Origin: Scolanthus callimorphus
Lineage: Eukaryota; Cnidaria; Anthozoa; Actiniaria; Edwardsiidae
Reading direction: 5' to 3'
Assembly (NCBI GenBank): GCA_033964015.1
Contig: CM066916.1
Coordinates: 18,352,405-18,416,404, forward strand
DNA length: 64,000 nt
Numbering within the stretch: position 1 is the first letter of the stretch; every line of letters starts with the position of its first letter. A program made the position numbers and the translations under genes. A model generated the notes under the pieces. That model saw only the letters and a list, made by a program, of their open reading frames with translations, was not told where the DNA came from and did no database searches. Positions 44,316-53,653 of the stretch are shown here, piece after piece.

Positions 44316-44750
44316 GGATATTCGCCCAATTTCACTCACGCCGCAGGTTACAAAAGTCATGGAGGGTATTGTTCTGAGCAGAATCACCCCGGATGTCCAT
44401 GCAGGTAGCAAAAAATGAGTCTACACCATACATTTCAGATTTAGCTCAAATTTGGAACAGTGGATGGTAATTGCCTAACTAAGAAATGTGCCAAATATTT
44501 TTGAAAAATTCTAAATGGTTTAGATATTACAACTACCAGAGTGAATTGATGCCAAAACTGGGTAAAAATAAGTCAATTCGCCCCTAAAATCAGAGCTCTG
44601 TCTCTAGAACAATAATTAGTTTTTAAGCTACATACTTTCTAGCATTGACAATCAAGAGTCAGATATTAAGAAACTTTATAGATCTGTCATTTTCATTGAT
44701 TTGCTTTGCAGCTACAGCTATAGTATAGGACAGATGTGAGCGCGGTCTGT

Positions 44751-45552
44751 TGTAAAGAACGTTGCGTTACATTTATTAGTGTCCAGGCCTCGCGCGGATT
44801 CAAGAGCACATGTGAAACAGAATGTGGAGTTTGCAGGTGTTGCGTGACATTTTGAATGTTGATCCTAGCAAAATAAAAACGCCATATTTGAAAAGAGCTA
44901 ACCGAAATGTGTGAAATCCTCAAATTTGAGGTGATTTCGACAAATAACACAGAAGTTATGAGCGTCGGAAGTTGGTTGTTTTCCTATAGGTTTAATGTTG
45001 TGGTGGGCAACAGTTGCCCACCAAGACATTAAACGTATAGAGAAACAGCCTACTTCGGGCGCCAATAACTTTGCTAATATTTATCCAAATCAACTCAAAT
45101 TTTCGGCTTTTTCTAATTTCGGTAAGCTCTTTTCAAATATGGTATTTTCATTTTGTTAGGATCAAGATTCAAAATGTCACGCAACACCTGCAAACTCCCC
45201 ATTGTTATTCAGAGAAACATCCAGACGAATCTGAGTGAATTTGAAGCTTGAATCACCCGATAGAATCTGCACACGGATGTAAGTTTTCGTTTACGTTTCC
45301 CTGTAAATGTATTTATCCTTCTTGTTGTAATTTAGGCTCTTTATTTGCAGTAAACCGTCTGTTTTACCGTCTGTTCTGATGCCCGATTTACGTCTGTTTT
45401 ACCGTCTGTTCTGATGCCCGATTTACGTCTGTTCAACGTTAATTCACCGAGTCAGTCATCGTTTGTTTCCTATCTGTAACCTGAAATACCGATTCGACGA
45501 GTGTTAACCGTGTGTATATATCTGAACCATCGGTAGGTTCGAAACTCCTACA
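44751..45552 (+). repeat. 5' LTR of BEL/Pao 2 with inserted foldback
   Basis: Begins TGTAAAGAACG and ends GAAACTCCTACA. It carries a 35-bp direct repeat (accgtctgttctgatgcccg) twice, and a 377-bp insertion at 44824-45200 that the 3' LTR lacks. Confidence 0.92.
44824..45200. mobile_element. 377-bp foldback MITE inside the LTR
   Basis: Its ends GTGGAGTTTGCAGGTGTTGC and GCAACACCTGCAAACTCC pair, and the arms run to a centre near 45012 (GGGCAACAGTTGCCC), so almost the whole element is one hairpin. The 3' LTR shows the empty site cagaattgttattc. With AT on both sides, the duplication is 2 bp. Confidence 0.85.
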
Positions 45553-45605
45553 TCGTTTAATCCGTTTTAATCCATCACTGGTCTGAATTAGTGTGAAATA
45601 TCACC

Positions 45606-47942
45606 ATGAATGTGAGCCATGGAGGAGACGAAACACGTGCCTGGGAAGAAATCATGGAATCAGGAATGGAAGCGGGATCGGAGCCCCCAGACGGAGAGTT
45701 GGTGCTCGGCGAGGATGCATTATCGAGCGTGTCAAGCACCTCTTCGAGTAGATTTAAAATGAAAGCCAGGCAAGCGAAGCTGGCTAAACTGAAGTTGCAA
45801 CAGGTTGAGAGACAAATAAAGATAAAGCGAAGACAAATTGAGGAACAGGCGGCCTACGAGAGAAAGAAGGCTGAGGCGAAGCTTTTAGATGAGTTACAGA
45901 AAGTGAGAGATGAAGCTGAATATACTCTTCTAGAGGCGCAGTTGATGGCAGAAGATGAAGGAGACATTTTGGAAGGCTTTGAAGAGACAGTGACTTTCAA
46001 GAAGACACAGGGTGCTCAATTACATAAAGGAACAACAACATCTACGCCACAGCTGGATCCGCCAATGCCTGCTATAAATTATGCAGATCTCTCTACAATC
46101 CCATTAGTTTCTCCGGTAGGAATCGAAGCCCACAGGGGTCCCTGTAATAATAGTTTTGCGCCCACACCACAGGGTTCCCGCGCTAATGATGAGTCAGCGT
46201 TCGTACCACAGGGTTCCCGCGCTATTAATGAGACAGCGCCCGTACCACAGGCCTCCCGCGCTATTAATGAGACAGCGCCCGTACCACAGGGCTCCCGCGT
46301 TAATAATGAGACAGCGCCCGTACCACAGGGCTCCCGCGCTATTAATGAAACAGCGCCCGTACCACAGGGTTCCCGCGATAATGATGATTCAGCGCCCACA
46401 CCACAGGGCTCCCGCGTTAATGATGAGTCAGTGTCCGTACCACAGGATTCCCGCGCTTATATGGAGTCAACGTTCGCACCACAGGGTTCCCGCGCTAATG
46501 ATGAGTCAGCGTCCACGCCACAGGGTTCCCGCGCTATTATTGAGTCAACGCCCGTGCCACAGGGTTCCCACGCTAATTGTGAGTCAGCGTCAACGCCACA
46601 GGGTTCCCACGCATGCCGAAATGTACCGGACATGTCCTTTCAAGTTCGTGGAGCTAATATTAATGCTCAGGAATTCGTACCACAGGGACCCCCTCAGTGT
46701 GTTTCTTCAGTGTCTCATAATGAAGAACATGTTTTGACAAGCCGGTTTCTAGAACTGACCGAGAGTATGGTACAAATTATGAAACAAAATGCCACCACTT
46801 CCGAGGCTGTCAACACAATTGTCCAAAGGCAGAACATCCCTAGACCCCAGGTTCCCACCTTTAAAGGTGACCCAGCAGAATTTCCAGTATTTAAGGAGCG
46901 AGTGCACGATTGGCTTGCTGACAAAGGGTTTAATGAAAAACAGAAAGCTGCTTACCTGCTCACGTTCGTTGAAGGAGAAGCCCGACGGGCCGTACTACAT
47001 TGCGAAACTGCTGCTCATGGCTATACGGATGCGATGTTAATACTTGAAAAACAGTACGGTCACCCTTCCAGTGTAGTCAGGTCGACGCTAAAGAGGGTCA
47101 CGAAAGGCCCGAAGATCGAAGGCGGTGACAAGGAAGCTTTGACCAAGCTACGGGACGATCTGAGAACTTGTATCAAGACTTTGAACGATAAGGTGGGATA
47201 CAAGCACGAGCTTAGCGCGTCAGAAAACCTAGAAAGGGTTGTGAGTCGTCTTCCGTTTTTCATGCAGCGAGACTGGACCAAGAAGATGCCCAAGATCCGA
47301 GAAAGAAGCGAAACAGGACCTGACCTAGCCAATTTATACGAGCATATTGATACGAACGTTCAAATCATGAATGATCCGCAATTCGGCTACATCGTTTCTA
47401 AGTCGCCGGCGAAGCAGAAGAACCAAGACGCAGGAAAGACCAAGTTTAATGCCCCTCGTCAACGTCAGTTGTCCTCGTTGAACACTGACATGGACAAAGG
47501 AAATAAGAACTGTGCCTGTTGTAAGGGCACCCATAAACTGATCAGATGCGCTACGTTCACGAAGAAAGATGTGCGAGACCGTTGGGAGCTAGTCAAGAAC
47601 ATGAAACTATGTCATATCTGCTTAGAAGCAGGTAACAGGAGAGATCAGTGTCAGTCTAAGGACATTTGCCAGTGCGGGGCAAAACCGAAGCATCATCAAC
47701 TACTGCACTACAAACAAGAAACAATGCCGGCCAACCTGGCGTCCCAACAGCAACCTGGGAACGACCGACAACGTCAGAGCCATTCTCCGAAACCAGCACA
47801 AACGCGTGATTTCTCAACTCAAGCTGGCGAACCAGTTACAGCGTCACCACGAGAGACACAGTCCTTCGCCACGTCTACCGAGCCTTCCTACAAACAGGTT
47901 TTACTACACGTCGTTCCGGTAAGTCATCTCAAAAGATGGTAG
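45606..47942 (+). CDS. BEL/Pao 2 Gag with PQGSR repeats
   Basis: ATG at 45606 (MNVSHGGDETRAWEEIMESG), open for 778 codons. Residues 50-125 form a basic coiled coil (KLAKLKLQQVERQIKIKRRQ). Residues about 187-340 are twelve tandem 14-residue units (consensus PQGSRAINETAPV, 42-bp period). The capsid follows (VPTFKGDPAEFPVFKERVH, about residue 415). The nucleocapsid has CACCKGTHKLIRCATF and CHICLEAGNRRDQC, then CQCGAKPKHH. It forms the particle and binds RNA. The repeat block is unusual for Gag; repeats differ mostly by single changes and keep frame. The frame ends at 47942, where the protease continues in another phase. Confidence 0.9.
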   Translation: MNVSHGGDETRAWEEIMESGMEAGSEPPDGELVLGEDALSSVSSTSSSRFKMKARQAKLAKLKLQQVERQIKIKRRQIEEQAAYERKKAEAKLLDELQKVRDEAEYTLLEAQLMAEDEGDILEGFEETVTFKKTQGAQLHKGTTTSTPQLDPPMPAINYADLSTIPLVSPVGIEAHRGPCNNSFAPTPQGSRANDESAFVPQGSRAINETAPVPQASRAINETAPVPQGSRVNNETAPVPQGSRAINETAPVPQGSRDNDDSAPTPQGSRVNDESVSVPQDSRAYMESTFAPQGSRANDESASTPQGSRAIIESTPVPQGSHANCESASTPQGSHACRNVPDMSFQVRGANINAQEFVPQGPPQCVSSVSHNEEHVLTSRFLELTESMVQIMKQNATTSEAVNTIVQRQNIPRPQVPTFKGDPAEFPVFKERVHDWLADKGFNEKQKAAYLLTFVEGEARRAVLHCETAAHGYTDAMLILEKQYGHPSSVVRSTLKRVTKGPKIEGGDKEALTKLRDDLRTCIKTLNDKVGYKHELSASENLERVVSRLPFFMQRDWTKKMPKIRERSETGPDLANLYEHIDTNVQIMNDPQFGYIVSKSPAKQKNQDAGKTKFNAPRQRQLSSLNTDMDKGNKNCACCKGTHKLIRCATFTKKDVRDRWELVKNMKLCHICLEAGNRRDQCQSKDICQCGAKPKHHQLLHYKQETMPANLASQQQPGNDRQRQSHSPKPAQTRDFSTQAGEPVTASPRETQSFATSTEPSYKQVLLHVVPVSHLKRW

Positions 47943-48561
47943 ATCGATAACCACATACGGTCTCATTGACAACGGCAGTCGTGGAACTATCATCGATACT
48001 AACTTAGCAAACGAACTTGGCATTACGGGGCCAGTTGAGTCCATTACAGTTACAACCGTACTAGGAAAACAGGAGTGCGAATTTCGGGTCGCTTCCTTCG
48101 GTATTCAAGCGGCCGACGCCCCGGATGATCCAGTAATTCAGGTCGAGGAGGGACTCGTGAGAGACCTTAACATAAACGAGAAGCTGCTGCCGCATAAAAT
48201 TGACTTTAAGGAACATCCACATCTCAGAGAGATTCCGATAGCGGACGTAGATCTAAAGAGGGTTTCTCTCCTTATCGGTCTTGACGTACCAGGCGCGCAC
48301 ATTGTGCAAGAACTGAGAACCTCACAGGACGGAAGCAACGGACTCTACGCTACGAGGACATCGCTAGGCTGGACGGTCGCAGGGACTTTAGAATTAGGAC
48401 GTAAGATCCTACGTGAGTTGAATTTCAACTTCACTAGCGGTGTTCGAGATTTCAACAAGCAAGTTGAAAGATTCTGGCAGATTGACAACGAATGTCTTAG
48501 CGACACGCCTTCTGAATCAATGTCTCCAGAAGACATCAGGGGGCAGAAGATACTTGACTAA
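47943..48561 (+). CDS. BEL/Pao 2 protease
   Basis: Protease of the polyprotein. YGLIDNGSRGTIID shows the active site as DNGS, a variant of DTGS. Then SLLIGLDVPGAH and the long linker to RT (TSLGWTVAGTLELG, FWQIDNECLSD). In frame with RT, but stopped by TAA at 48559-48561. The link with Gag needs a phase change near 47935. BEL proteases cut the polyprotein in the particle. Confidence 0.85.
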
Positions 48562-49188
48562 ACGACAGAAACTGTCGACGGCCACTATCAGGTCGGTCAG
48601 TTGTGGAGAGAGGAAGAACCACAGCTTCCTAACAATCGGGCAGTGGCTGACTCAAGACTGCAAAGTCTAAAGAGAAGATTCAAGCGGGACTCGGACTTCG
48701 AGGACAAGTATCGGGCTCAGATGCAAGACTACATTGACAAGGGATACTGCAGGAAACTCTCAGAAGAAGAAGCTCGGCACATGACTCCGAAGACAAACTA
48801 CCTCTCTCACCATGGGGTGAGTAGCCCCAATAAACCTGGACGCGTCCGAGTAGTCTTCGACGCAGCTGCTCAGTACCACGGAACTTCGTTAAACAAGGAA
48901 CTTGTAAGTGGTGCCGACCTGACAAATAGTCTTGTCGGAGTTTTGCTCAGGTTTCGCCAAGACAATGTAGCTATAGTAGGAGACGTGGAAGCAATGTTCC
49001 ACCAAGTTAAGGTTCCACCAACAGATCAAGACGCCTTGAGGTTCTTATGGTGGACACACATCGTTGAAGATGAACCACACGAATATGTTATGACGTCACA
49101 TGTCTTTGGCGCCACAGATTCACCGTATTGTGCAACTTATGCACTTCAAAGGCGCACGACAGCAAGGACGACTTCAGCGAGCTCGTAG
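48562..49188 (+). CDS. BEL/Pao 2 RT, first part
   Basis: Same phase as the protease frame on the other side of the TAA at 48559. Contains YCRKLSEEEARHMTPKTNYL, RVRVVFDAAAQYHGTSLN, and VGDVEAMFHQVKVPPTDQDA (first catalytic Asp in VGDVEAMF), then VFGATDSPYCATYALQR. A single-base break near 49150 moves the continuation to the frame starting at 49128. Confidence 0.88.
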   Translation, partial: TTETVDGHYQVGQLWREEEPQLPNNRAVADSRLQSLKRRFKRDSDFEDKYRAQMQDYIDKGYCRKLSEEEARHMTPKTNYLSHHGVSSPNKPGRVRVVFDAAAQYHGTSLNKELVSGADLTNSLVGVLLRFRQDNVAIVGDVEAMFHQVKVPPTDQDALRFLWWTHIVEDEPHEYVMTSHVFGATDSPYCATYALQRRTTARTTSASS

Positions 49189-50618
49189 TTGATACCGTAC
49201 TTAAGAATTTTTACGTGGATGATATGCTGACAGCAGTAAAGAGCGAAGAACTAGCGCTAGACGTTGCTCGAGGAGCGATCGCGTTACTAGCAAGAGGCGG
49301 TTTCAGATTGACCAAGTTTTCTTCGAACAGCAGGGTGGTGCTCGATTCCCTTCCGAAGTCAGAGATAGCAGACCCTACGCTGGATTTGGACTTTGATGAC
49401 TTACCTGTACAACGTGCCCTCGGTGTTCAGTGGGATGCCGAGGCGGATACGATCGGATTCAAGGTGATGGACCTCGATAGGCCAGATACGATGAGGGGCC
49501 TTCTCTCTACTCTTGCTTCATTCTATGACCCACAAGGATTCGCTTCACCAGTGTTACTGCACGCTCGACAGTTGTTACAAGAGTGCTGGAGACGGGAGTT
49601 ATGCTGGGACTATCCCCTACCTGAAGATCTGTTGAAGTCATGGAGACGGTGGAAGGAAGACCTGCCGCTCATGGGTGAAGTGCGGATTCCTCGGTGTTAC
49701 TTTTCGAGGGAGGATCGCGATGACTGCACTCTCCAGTTGCACCACTTTTGCGACGCCTCGCAGAACGGGTATGGAGCAGCATCGTACCTTAGAGTTCAAT
49801 ACAGCGATGAAACAGCGGAATGTGTGATGCTCATGGCTAAATCGCGGAACGCCCCCAAGAAGACAGTGACTATTCCACGCCTGGAGTTACAGAGTGCAGT
49901 GCTGGCTACTAAGTTACATAGGATTATCACCAAGGAACTTAGTATTCCGGTACAGAGAGAACTTTTCTGGACCGACAGTATGATCACGTTGTACTGTCTT
50001 AACAATGAAGCGAAAAGGTTTCAAACCTTTGTAAGTAACAGACTCAACCAGATTCGTCGTGACACGGAAGTTTCCCAATGGCGCCATTGTCCTGGGATTC
50101 TGAACCCCGCGGATGATGCGTCCCGCGGACTCACCGCGGATCAGTTTGTTCATAATAAGAGATGGCTGCAAGGACCTGATTTCCTGAGTAAGTCGGAAGA
50201 GTTCTGGCCACGTCAGTCCTTAGAGACAGTTCCGGACGAGCAACTAGAAATCAAGAAAGAGAAGACAGCATACGCGACCAGTGTTTCGCGCGATGACGGT
50301 GATCCACTGATGGAACTACTGGGCCGATACTCCTCGTGGAGCGCGTTGCAAAAGGCCGTTGTATGGCTTACGAGATTCGTTGCCTGGATCAAGAACAAAA
50401 GGAAGCTAAAACGAGAAAGAATCACGATGGATGAGTTGGATGATGCGACCCTTAAGATCGTATCCCTCGTTCAGAAGGAATGCTTTGCAACAGAAGTCCA
50501 AGACCTGAATATCAATGATCGTGTTCGTGCATCAAGCAGAATAGTGAAGCTGAAACCGATGATGATGCAGAAAGAAGGTGTCCTAAGAGTGTCGGGACGC
50601 ATTCAGAGGCCCCAGTGA
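49128..50618 (+). CDS. BEL/Pao 2 RT second part and RNase H
   Basis: Opens in the RT and has an intact FYVDDMLTAV box (YVDD at 49212-49223). Then FSSNSRVVLDSLPKSE and the thumb region LASFYDPQGFASPVLLHAR. RNase H shows HHFCDASQNGYGAASYLR, IPRLELQSAVLATKL and FWTDSMITLYCLNNEAKRF. Ends at TGA 50616-50618, with the integrase continuing in another phase (base lost in 'aggccccagtgac'). Confidence 0.9.
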   Translation: MCNLCTSKAHDSKDDFSELVVDTVLKNFYVDDMLTAVKSEELALDVARGAIALLARGGFRLTKFSSNSRVVLDSLPKSEIADPTLDLDFDDLPVQRALGVQWDAEADTIGFKVMDLDRPDTMRGLLSTLASFYDPQGFASPVLLHARQLLQECWRRELCWDYPLPEDLLKSWRRWKEDLPLMGEVRIPRCYFSREDRDDCTLQLHHFCDASQNGYGAASYLRVQYSDETAECVMLMAKSRNAPKKTVTIPRLELQSAVLATKLHRIITKELSIPVQRELFWTDSMITLYCLNNEAKRFQTFVSNRLNQIRRDTEVSQWRHCPGILNPADDASRGLTADQFVHNKRWLQGPDFLSKSEEFWPRQSLETVPDEQLEIKKEKTAYATSVSRDDGDPLMELLGRYSSWSALQKAVVWLTRFVAWIKNKRKLKRERITMDELDDATLKIVSLVQKECFATEVQDLNINDRVRASSRIVKLKPMMMQKEGVLRVSGRIQRPQ

Positions 50619-51805
50619 CTTACGATGCGAAGCACCAGCTGATCATGCCGCAGAAGCACCCTGTAACACGGCTTATCGTTCGACACTACCACGAGAGGCT
50701 GGCGCATTGCGGTACTGAACACTGTTTATCAGTTATACGAGAGAAGTTCTGGATAGTTAGAGGGAGGGCAGCCATCAAGACCGAAATCGGCGGATGCCTC
50801 CGTTGCAAGAAACGTTACGCAAAGACCATGACCGAGGAAATAACAGATCTACCAAGCGTCAGATTAACCCCTTACGAGCCAGCCTTCACAAGCACAGGCT
50901 TAGATTACTTTGGTCCCCTTCAAGTAAAGCGAGGACGCAGCGTGTTAAAGCGATACGGCTGCATATTTACCTGCCTAACCACCAGAGCGGTCCATCTGGA
51001 ACTGGCTCAGTCGCTTGATACGGACGACTTTATTATGGTGCTTAGACGATTAATCAACACCAGAGGCCCTGTCAAACAGATTCGTTCCGATAACGGCTCT
51101 AATTTTGTCGGGGCTGAACGCGAGATAAAAGAGGCGATAGAAGATTTGAACCACTCGCGGATAGAGGAAGAGATGCGTCAGACGGGGTGCGACTGGATCT
51201 TCCACCCCCCTACGGCTTCACATATGTCGGTGGTGTGGGAACGTTTGATCCGGAGCGTGCGCAGATCGCTGAAAGCTACGCTAGGAGAAGTGCTAGTCGA
51301 AGAGAAAGTGCTGAGAACCGCTCTTGCTGAAGCGCAGGGGATTATTAACTCGAGACCCCTGTGTCCAGCTTCGGACGATGTTAGAGATACAGAACCTCTA
51401 ACTCCCAACCATTTTCTGATGCAGCGAGCCGCAGCTAACCTGTCGCCAGGTCGATTCGAAGACCGGGAAATAAACAGCCGCAAGAGATGGAGACAAGCCC
51501 AGGTGTTGGCAGATCGCTACTGGAGCAGGTGGCTCAAGGAGTACATTCCGTGTCTTCAAGTCAGGCAGAAGTGGAATAAGAGTCTCAGGAATTTAGCCAC
51601 TGATGATCTAGTACTTGTCGTCGATAAGGATCAACCGAGAGGAAGATGGTTGCTTGGTCGAGTAACTGAAGTATTTCGAGCAAAAGACGGACACGTTCGG
51701 AGTGCTATGGTGAAGACGCACAAGAACACTTACCATCGCCCTATCACGAAAATCTGCCTTTTGGAGACAGTGGAGAGACTGAGAGGAGAGGACACAACCA
51801 GCTAG
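50615..51805 (+). CDS. BEL/Pao 2 integrase
   Basis: Zinc part HYHERLAHCGTEHCL...GGCLRCKKR. DDE core: STGLDYFGPLQV (Asp), RSDNGSNFVGAEREIKEAIE (Asp) and HMSVVWERLIRSVRRSLK (Glu, in VWERL). The C-terminal DUF5641 part has LVLVVDKDQPRGRWLLGRV and ends LLETVERLRGEDTTS at TAG 51803-51805. Splices element cDNA into the genome. All three catalytic acids are visible. Confidence 0.92.
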   Translation: MTYDAKHQLIMPQKHPVTRLIVRHYHERLAHCGTEHCLSVIREKFWIVRGRAAIKTEIGGCLRCKKRYAKTMTEEITDLPSVRLTPYEPAFTSTGLDYFGPLQVKRGRSVLKRYGCIFTCLTTRAVHLELAQSLDTDDFIMVLRRLINTRGPVKQIRSDNGSNFVGAEREIKEAIEDLNHSRIEEEMRQTGCDWIFHPPTASHMSVVWERLIRSVRRSLKATLGEVLVEEKVLRTALAEAQGIINSRPLCPASDDVRDTEPLTPNHFLMQRAAANLSPGRFEDREINSRKRWRQAQVLADRYWSRWLKEYIPCLQVRQKWNKSLRNLATDDLVLVVDKDQPRGRWLLGRVTEVFRAKDGHVRSAMVKTHKNTYHRPITKICLLETVERLRGEDTTS

Positions 51806-51926
51806 GAAAGAAGTTCAAGAAAGATGGACAATTGCACTCGATAGTTGACATTTATTCAGTATAGATTAGATTAGATTAGATTACAGAGGATGGACGATCC
51901 CCCTGGCTCGCCATCGGGGGCCGGGA

Positions 51927-52347
51927 TGTAAAGAACGTTGCGTTACATTTATTAGTGTCCAGGCCTCGCGCGGATTCAAGAGCACATGTGAAACAGAATT
52001 GTTATTCAGAGAAACATCCAGACGAATCTGAGTGAATTTGAAGCTTGAATCACCCGATAGAATCTGCACACTGATGTAAGTTTTCGTTTACGTTTCCCTG
52101 TAAATGTATTTAGCCTTCTTGTTGTAATTTAGGCTCTTTATTTGCAGTAAACCGTCTGTTTTACCGTCTGTTCTGATGCCCGATTTACGTGTTTTACCGT
52201 CTGTTCTGATGCCCGATTTACGTCTGTTCAACGTTAATTCACCGAGTCAGTCATCGTTTGTTTCCTATCTGTAACCTGAAATAACGATTCAACGAGTGTT
52301 AACCGTGTGTATATATCTGAGCCATCGGTAGGTTCGAAACTCCTACA
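51927..52347 (+). repeat. 3' LTR of BEL/Pao 2
   Basis: Intact 421-bp copy, preceded by a G-rich tract (atcgggggccggga) and an ATTAG pentanucleotide run at 51863-51881. Lacks the foldback present in the 5' copy. Confidence 0.92.
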
Positions 52348-53653
52348 CTGTTTTCTATCGAATTTTAGGGTAAAATGCCCCCCGTGTATCAGAAATGTGG
52401 CGTTCAGCAGAAACTTTCACATGGCAGTGTCCAATACTTTGGTCATTGAGAAGCCTAAATATAAAATAAAAAACCTGTAAAGTTTTCGCTGTCTTACCGG
52501 GAGAGGCAAAAGCAGCAATGGTACCCCAGCACAAGTTAGTCACAACGCCATGGTGATTTGAAACAACTGATCGCTGATGATGTTAAGAGAAAATCATTAT
52601 ATTAATGTAAAACCCTCTAAACTGAGTGAATATGTAATATAATACAGTTTAAAAGTAGAAAAAGAATCTGGAATTGTATGGATTTTGCTGTCAGACTCCG
52701 TAGCCGGCGCGCGAAGCCCACCTGTATACTTGCTGGGCTGGTGTTATGTGGCTGGGCATTCTGCAATATTCCCTCACAACACAGAGCTGGCTACTTCATC
52801 TGCTAGGATGATATTTTCAGGAAGAAAAAATCCGAAAAGTTGACAAATCTGCCAGAGAACATTATGTATACGATCGTATGCTGGCAGCATATCCGCCATG
52901 TTGAATTCATTGTCATTCCAGTCTCTCAGGCAAATGCACAGGGAGCCCGAAATATGCAAATATAAATACCGTAAACAGAGAAATGTCGATACATGTAATA
53001 AAGCTGTTGATAGATTTTTGAAATGTTGTTTTTAAGACATTTCCATGAACCCAATCGAAAACATTTTATTCACAGGTAGTTACTGCGTAAGGTCAATTTT
53101 ACATGGACAGATTTTAGAGGGGGCCGACCGAGCGGGCCGCAGCACCCCCTTTCTCTGACTAAACCTCAGTTCCAAGACATTTACTGTAGCTGCTAATGAA
53201 TAACTGCTAACTTTTCAAGCCATGGCACGATTTACCGCTATAAGGGACCGGTTATTATTTATCGCCTTGGGGAGTCTGATGATTTTGGGCAATACACTCT
53301 GTCAAAATGAAGTGATCCCCCCTCTATAAGTACTGTGGTTTACTTGATCCCCCTGAGCTAGAGCTGTTAAAAAGTTTCGTGATCCCCCTCCCCGATTTGT
53401 AGTGGAAGACATTTTACAGAAAGCAGGGCGTAGAAGACATTTTACAGAAAGCAGGGCGTAGAAGACATTTTGCAGAAAGCAGGGCGTAGCCAGGGGAAGG
53501 GGGGGGGGGGGGGCACAAGAGGCCCCCGCTCCCTTTCCCAGATTTTTTGACCTGTATATTTTTATTCTCTCTTTTTTGGATGACAGAAACTAACAATTTC
53601 TAGCAAGAGCTCATAATTATGCCGATTTTGAAACCATGAGATGATGATTTAGA
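52348..53653. other. non-coding stretch
   Basis: No gene. Holds three perfect or near-perfect 28-bp units (starting 53405, 53433, 53461; gaagacattttacagaaagc core), then a G run and GCGTAGCCAGG, a phrase often found at the end of transposable elements. Confidence 0.5.

Larger units (their letters stand above)
44751..52347 (+). mobile_element. BEL/Pao LTR retrotransposon 2
   Basis: Element with 421-bp LTR at 51927-52347 and a matching 5' LTR at 44751-45552 enlarged by an inserted foldback. Target duplication CTGT lies at 44747-44750 and 52348-52351. Polyprotein order gag-protease-RT-RNase H-integrase is that of BEL/Pao. About five substitutions separate the LTRs, so it is older than the Gypsy element but younger than BEL/Pao 1 by this measure. 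Coding frames are broken by one stop and several single-base shifts. Confidence 0.93.

Noticed and set aside
46079..46737. Open frames on both strands across the Gag repeat (106 and 193 aa)
   Set aside because: Shadows of the 42-bp minisatellite inside the true Gag frame, which continues on both sides with recognised domains.
48559..48561. Stop-codon readthrough as the normal expression mode of BEL/Pao 2
   Set aside because: Context is not a known readthrough signal and other defects exist in the same polyprotein, so a point mutation is the simpler view.
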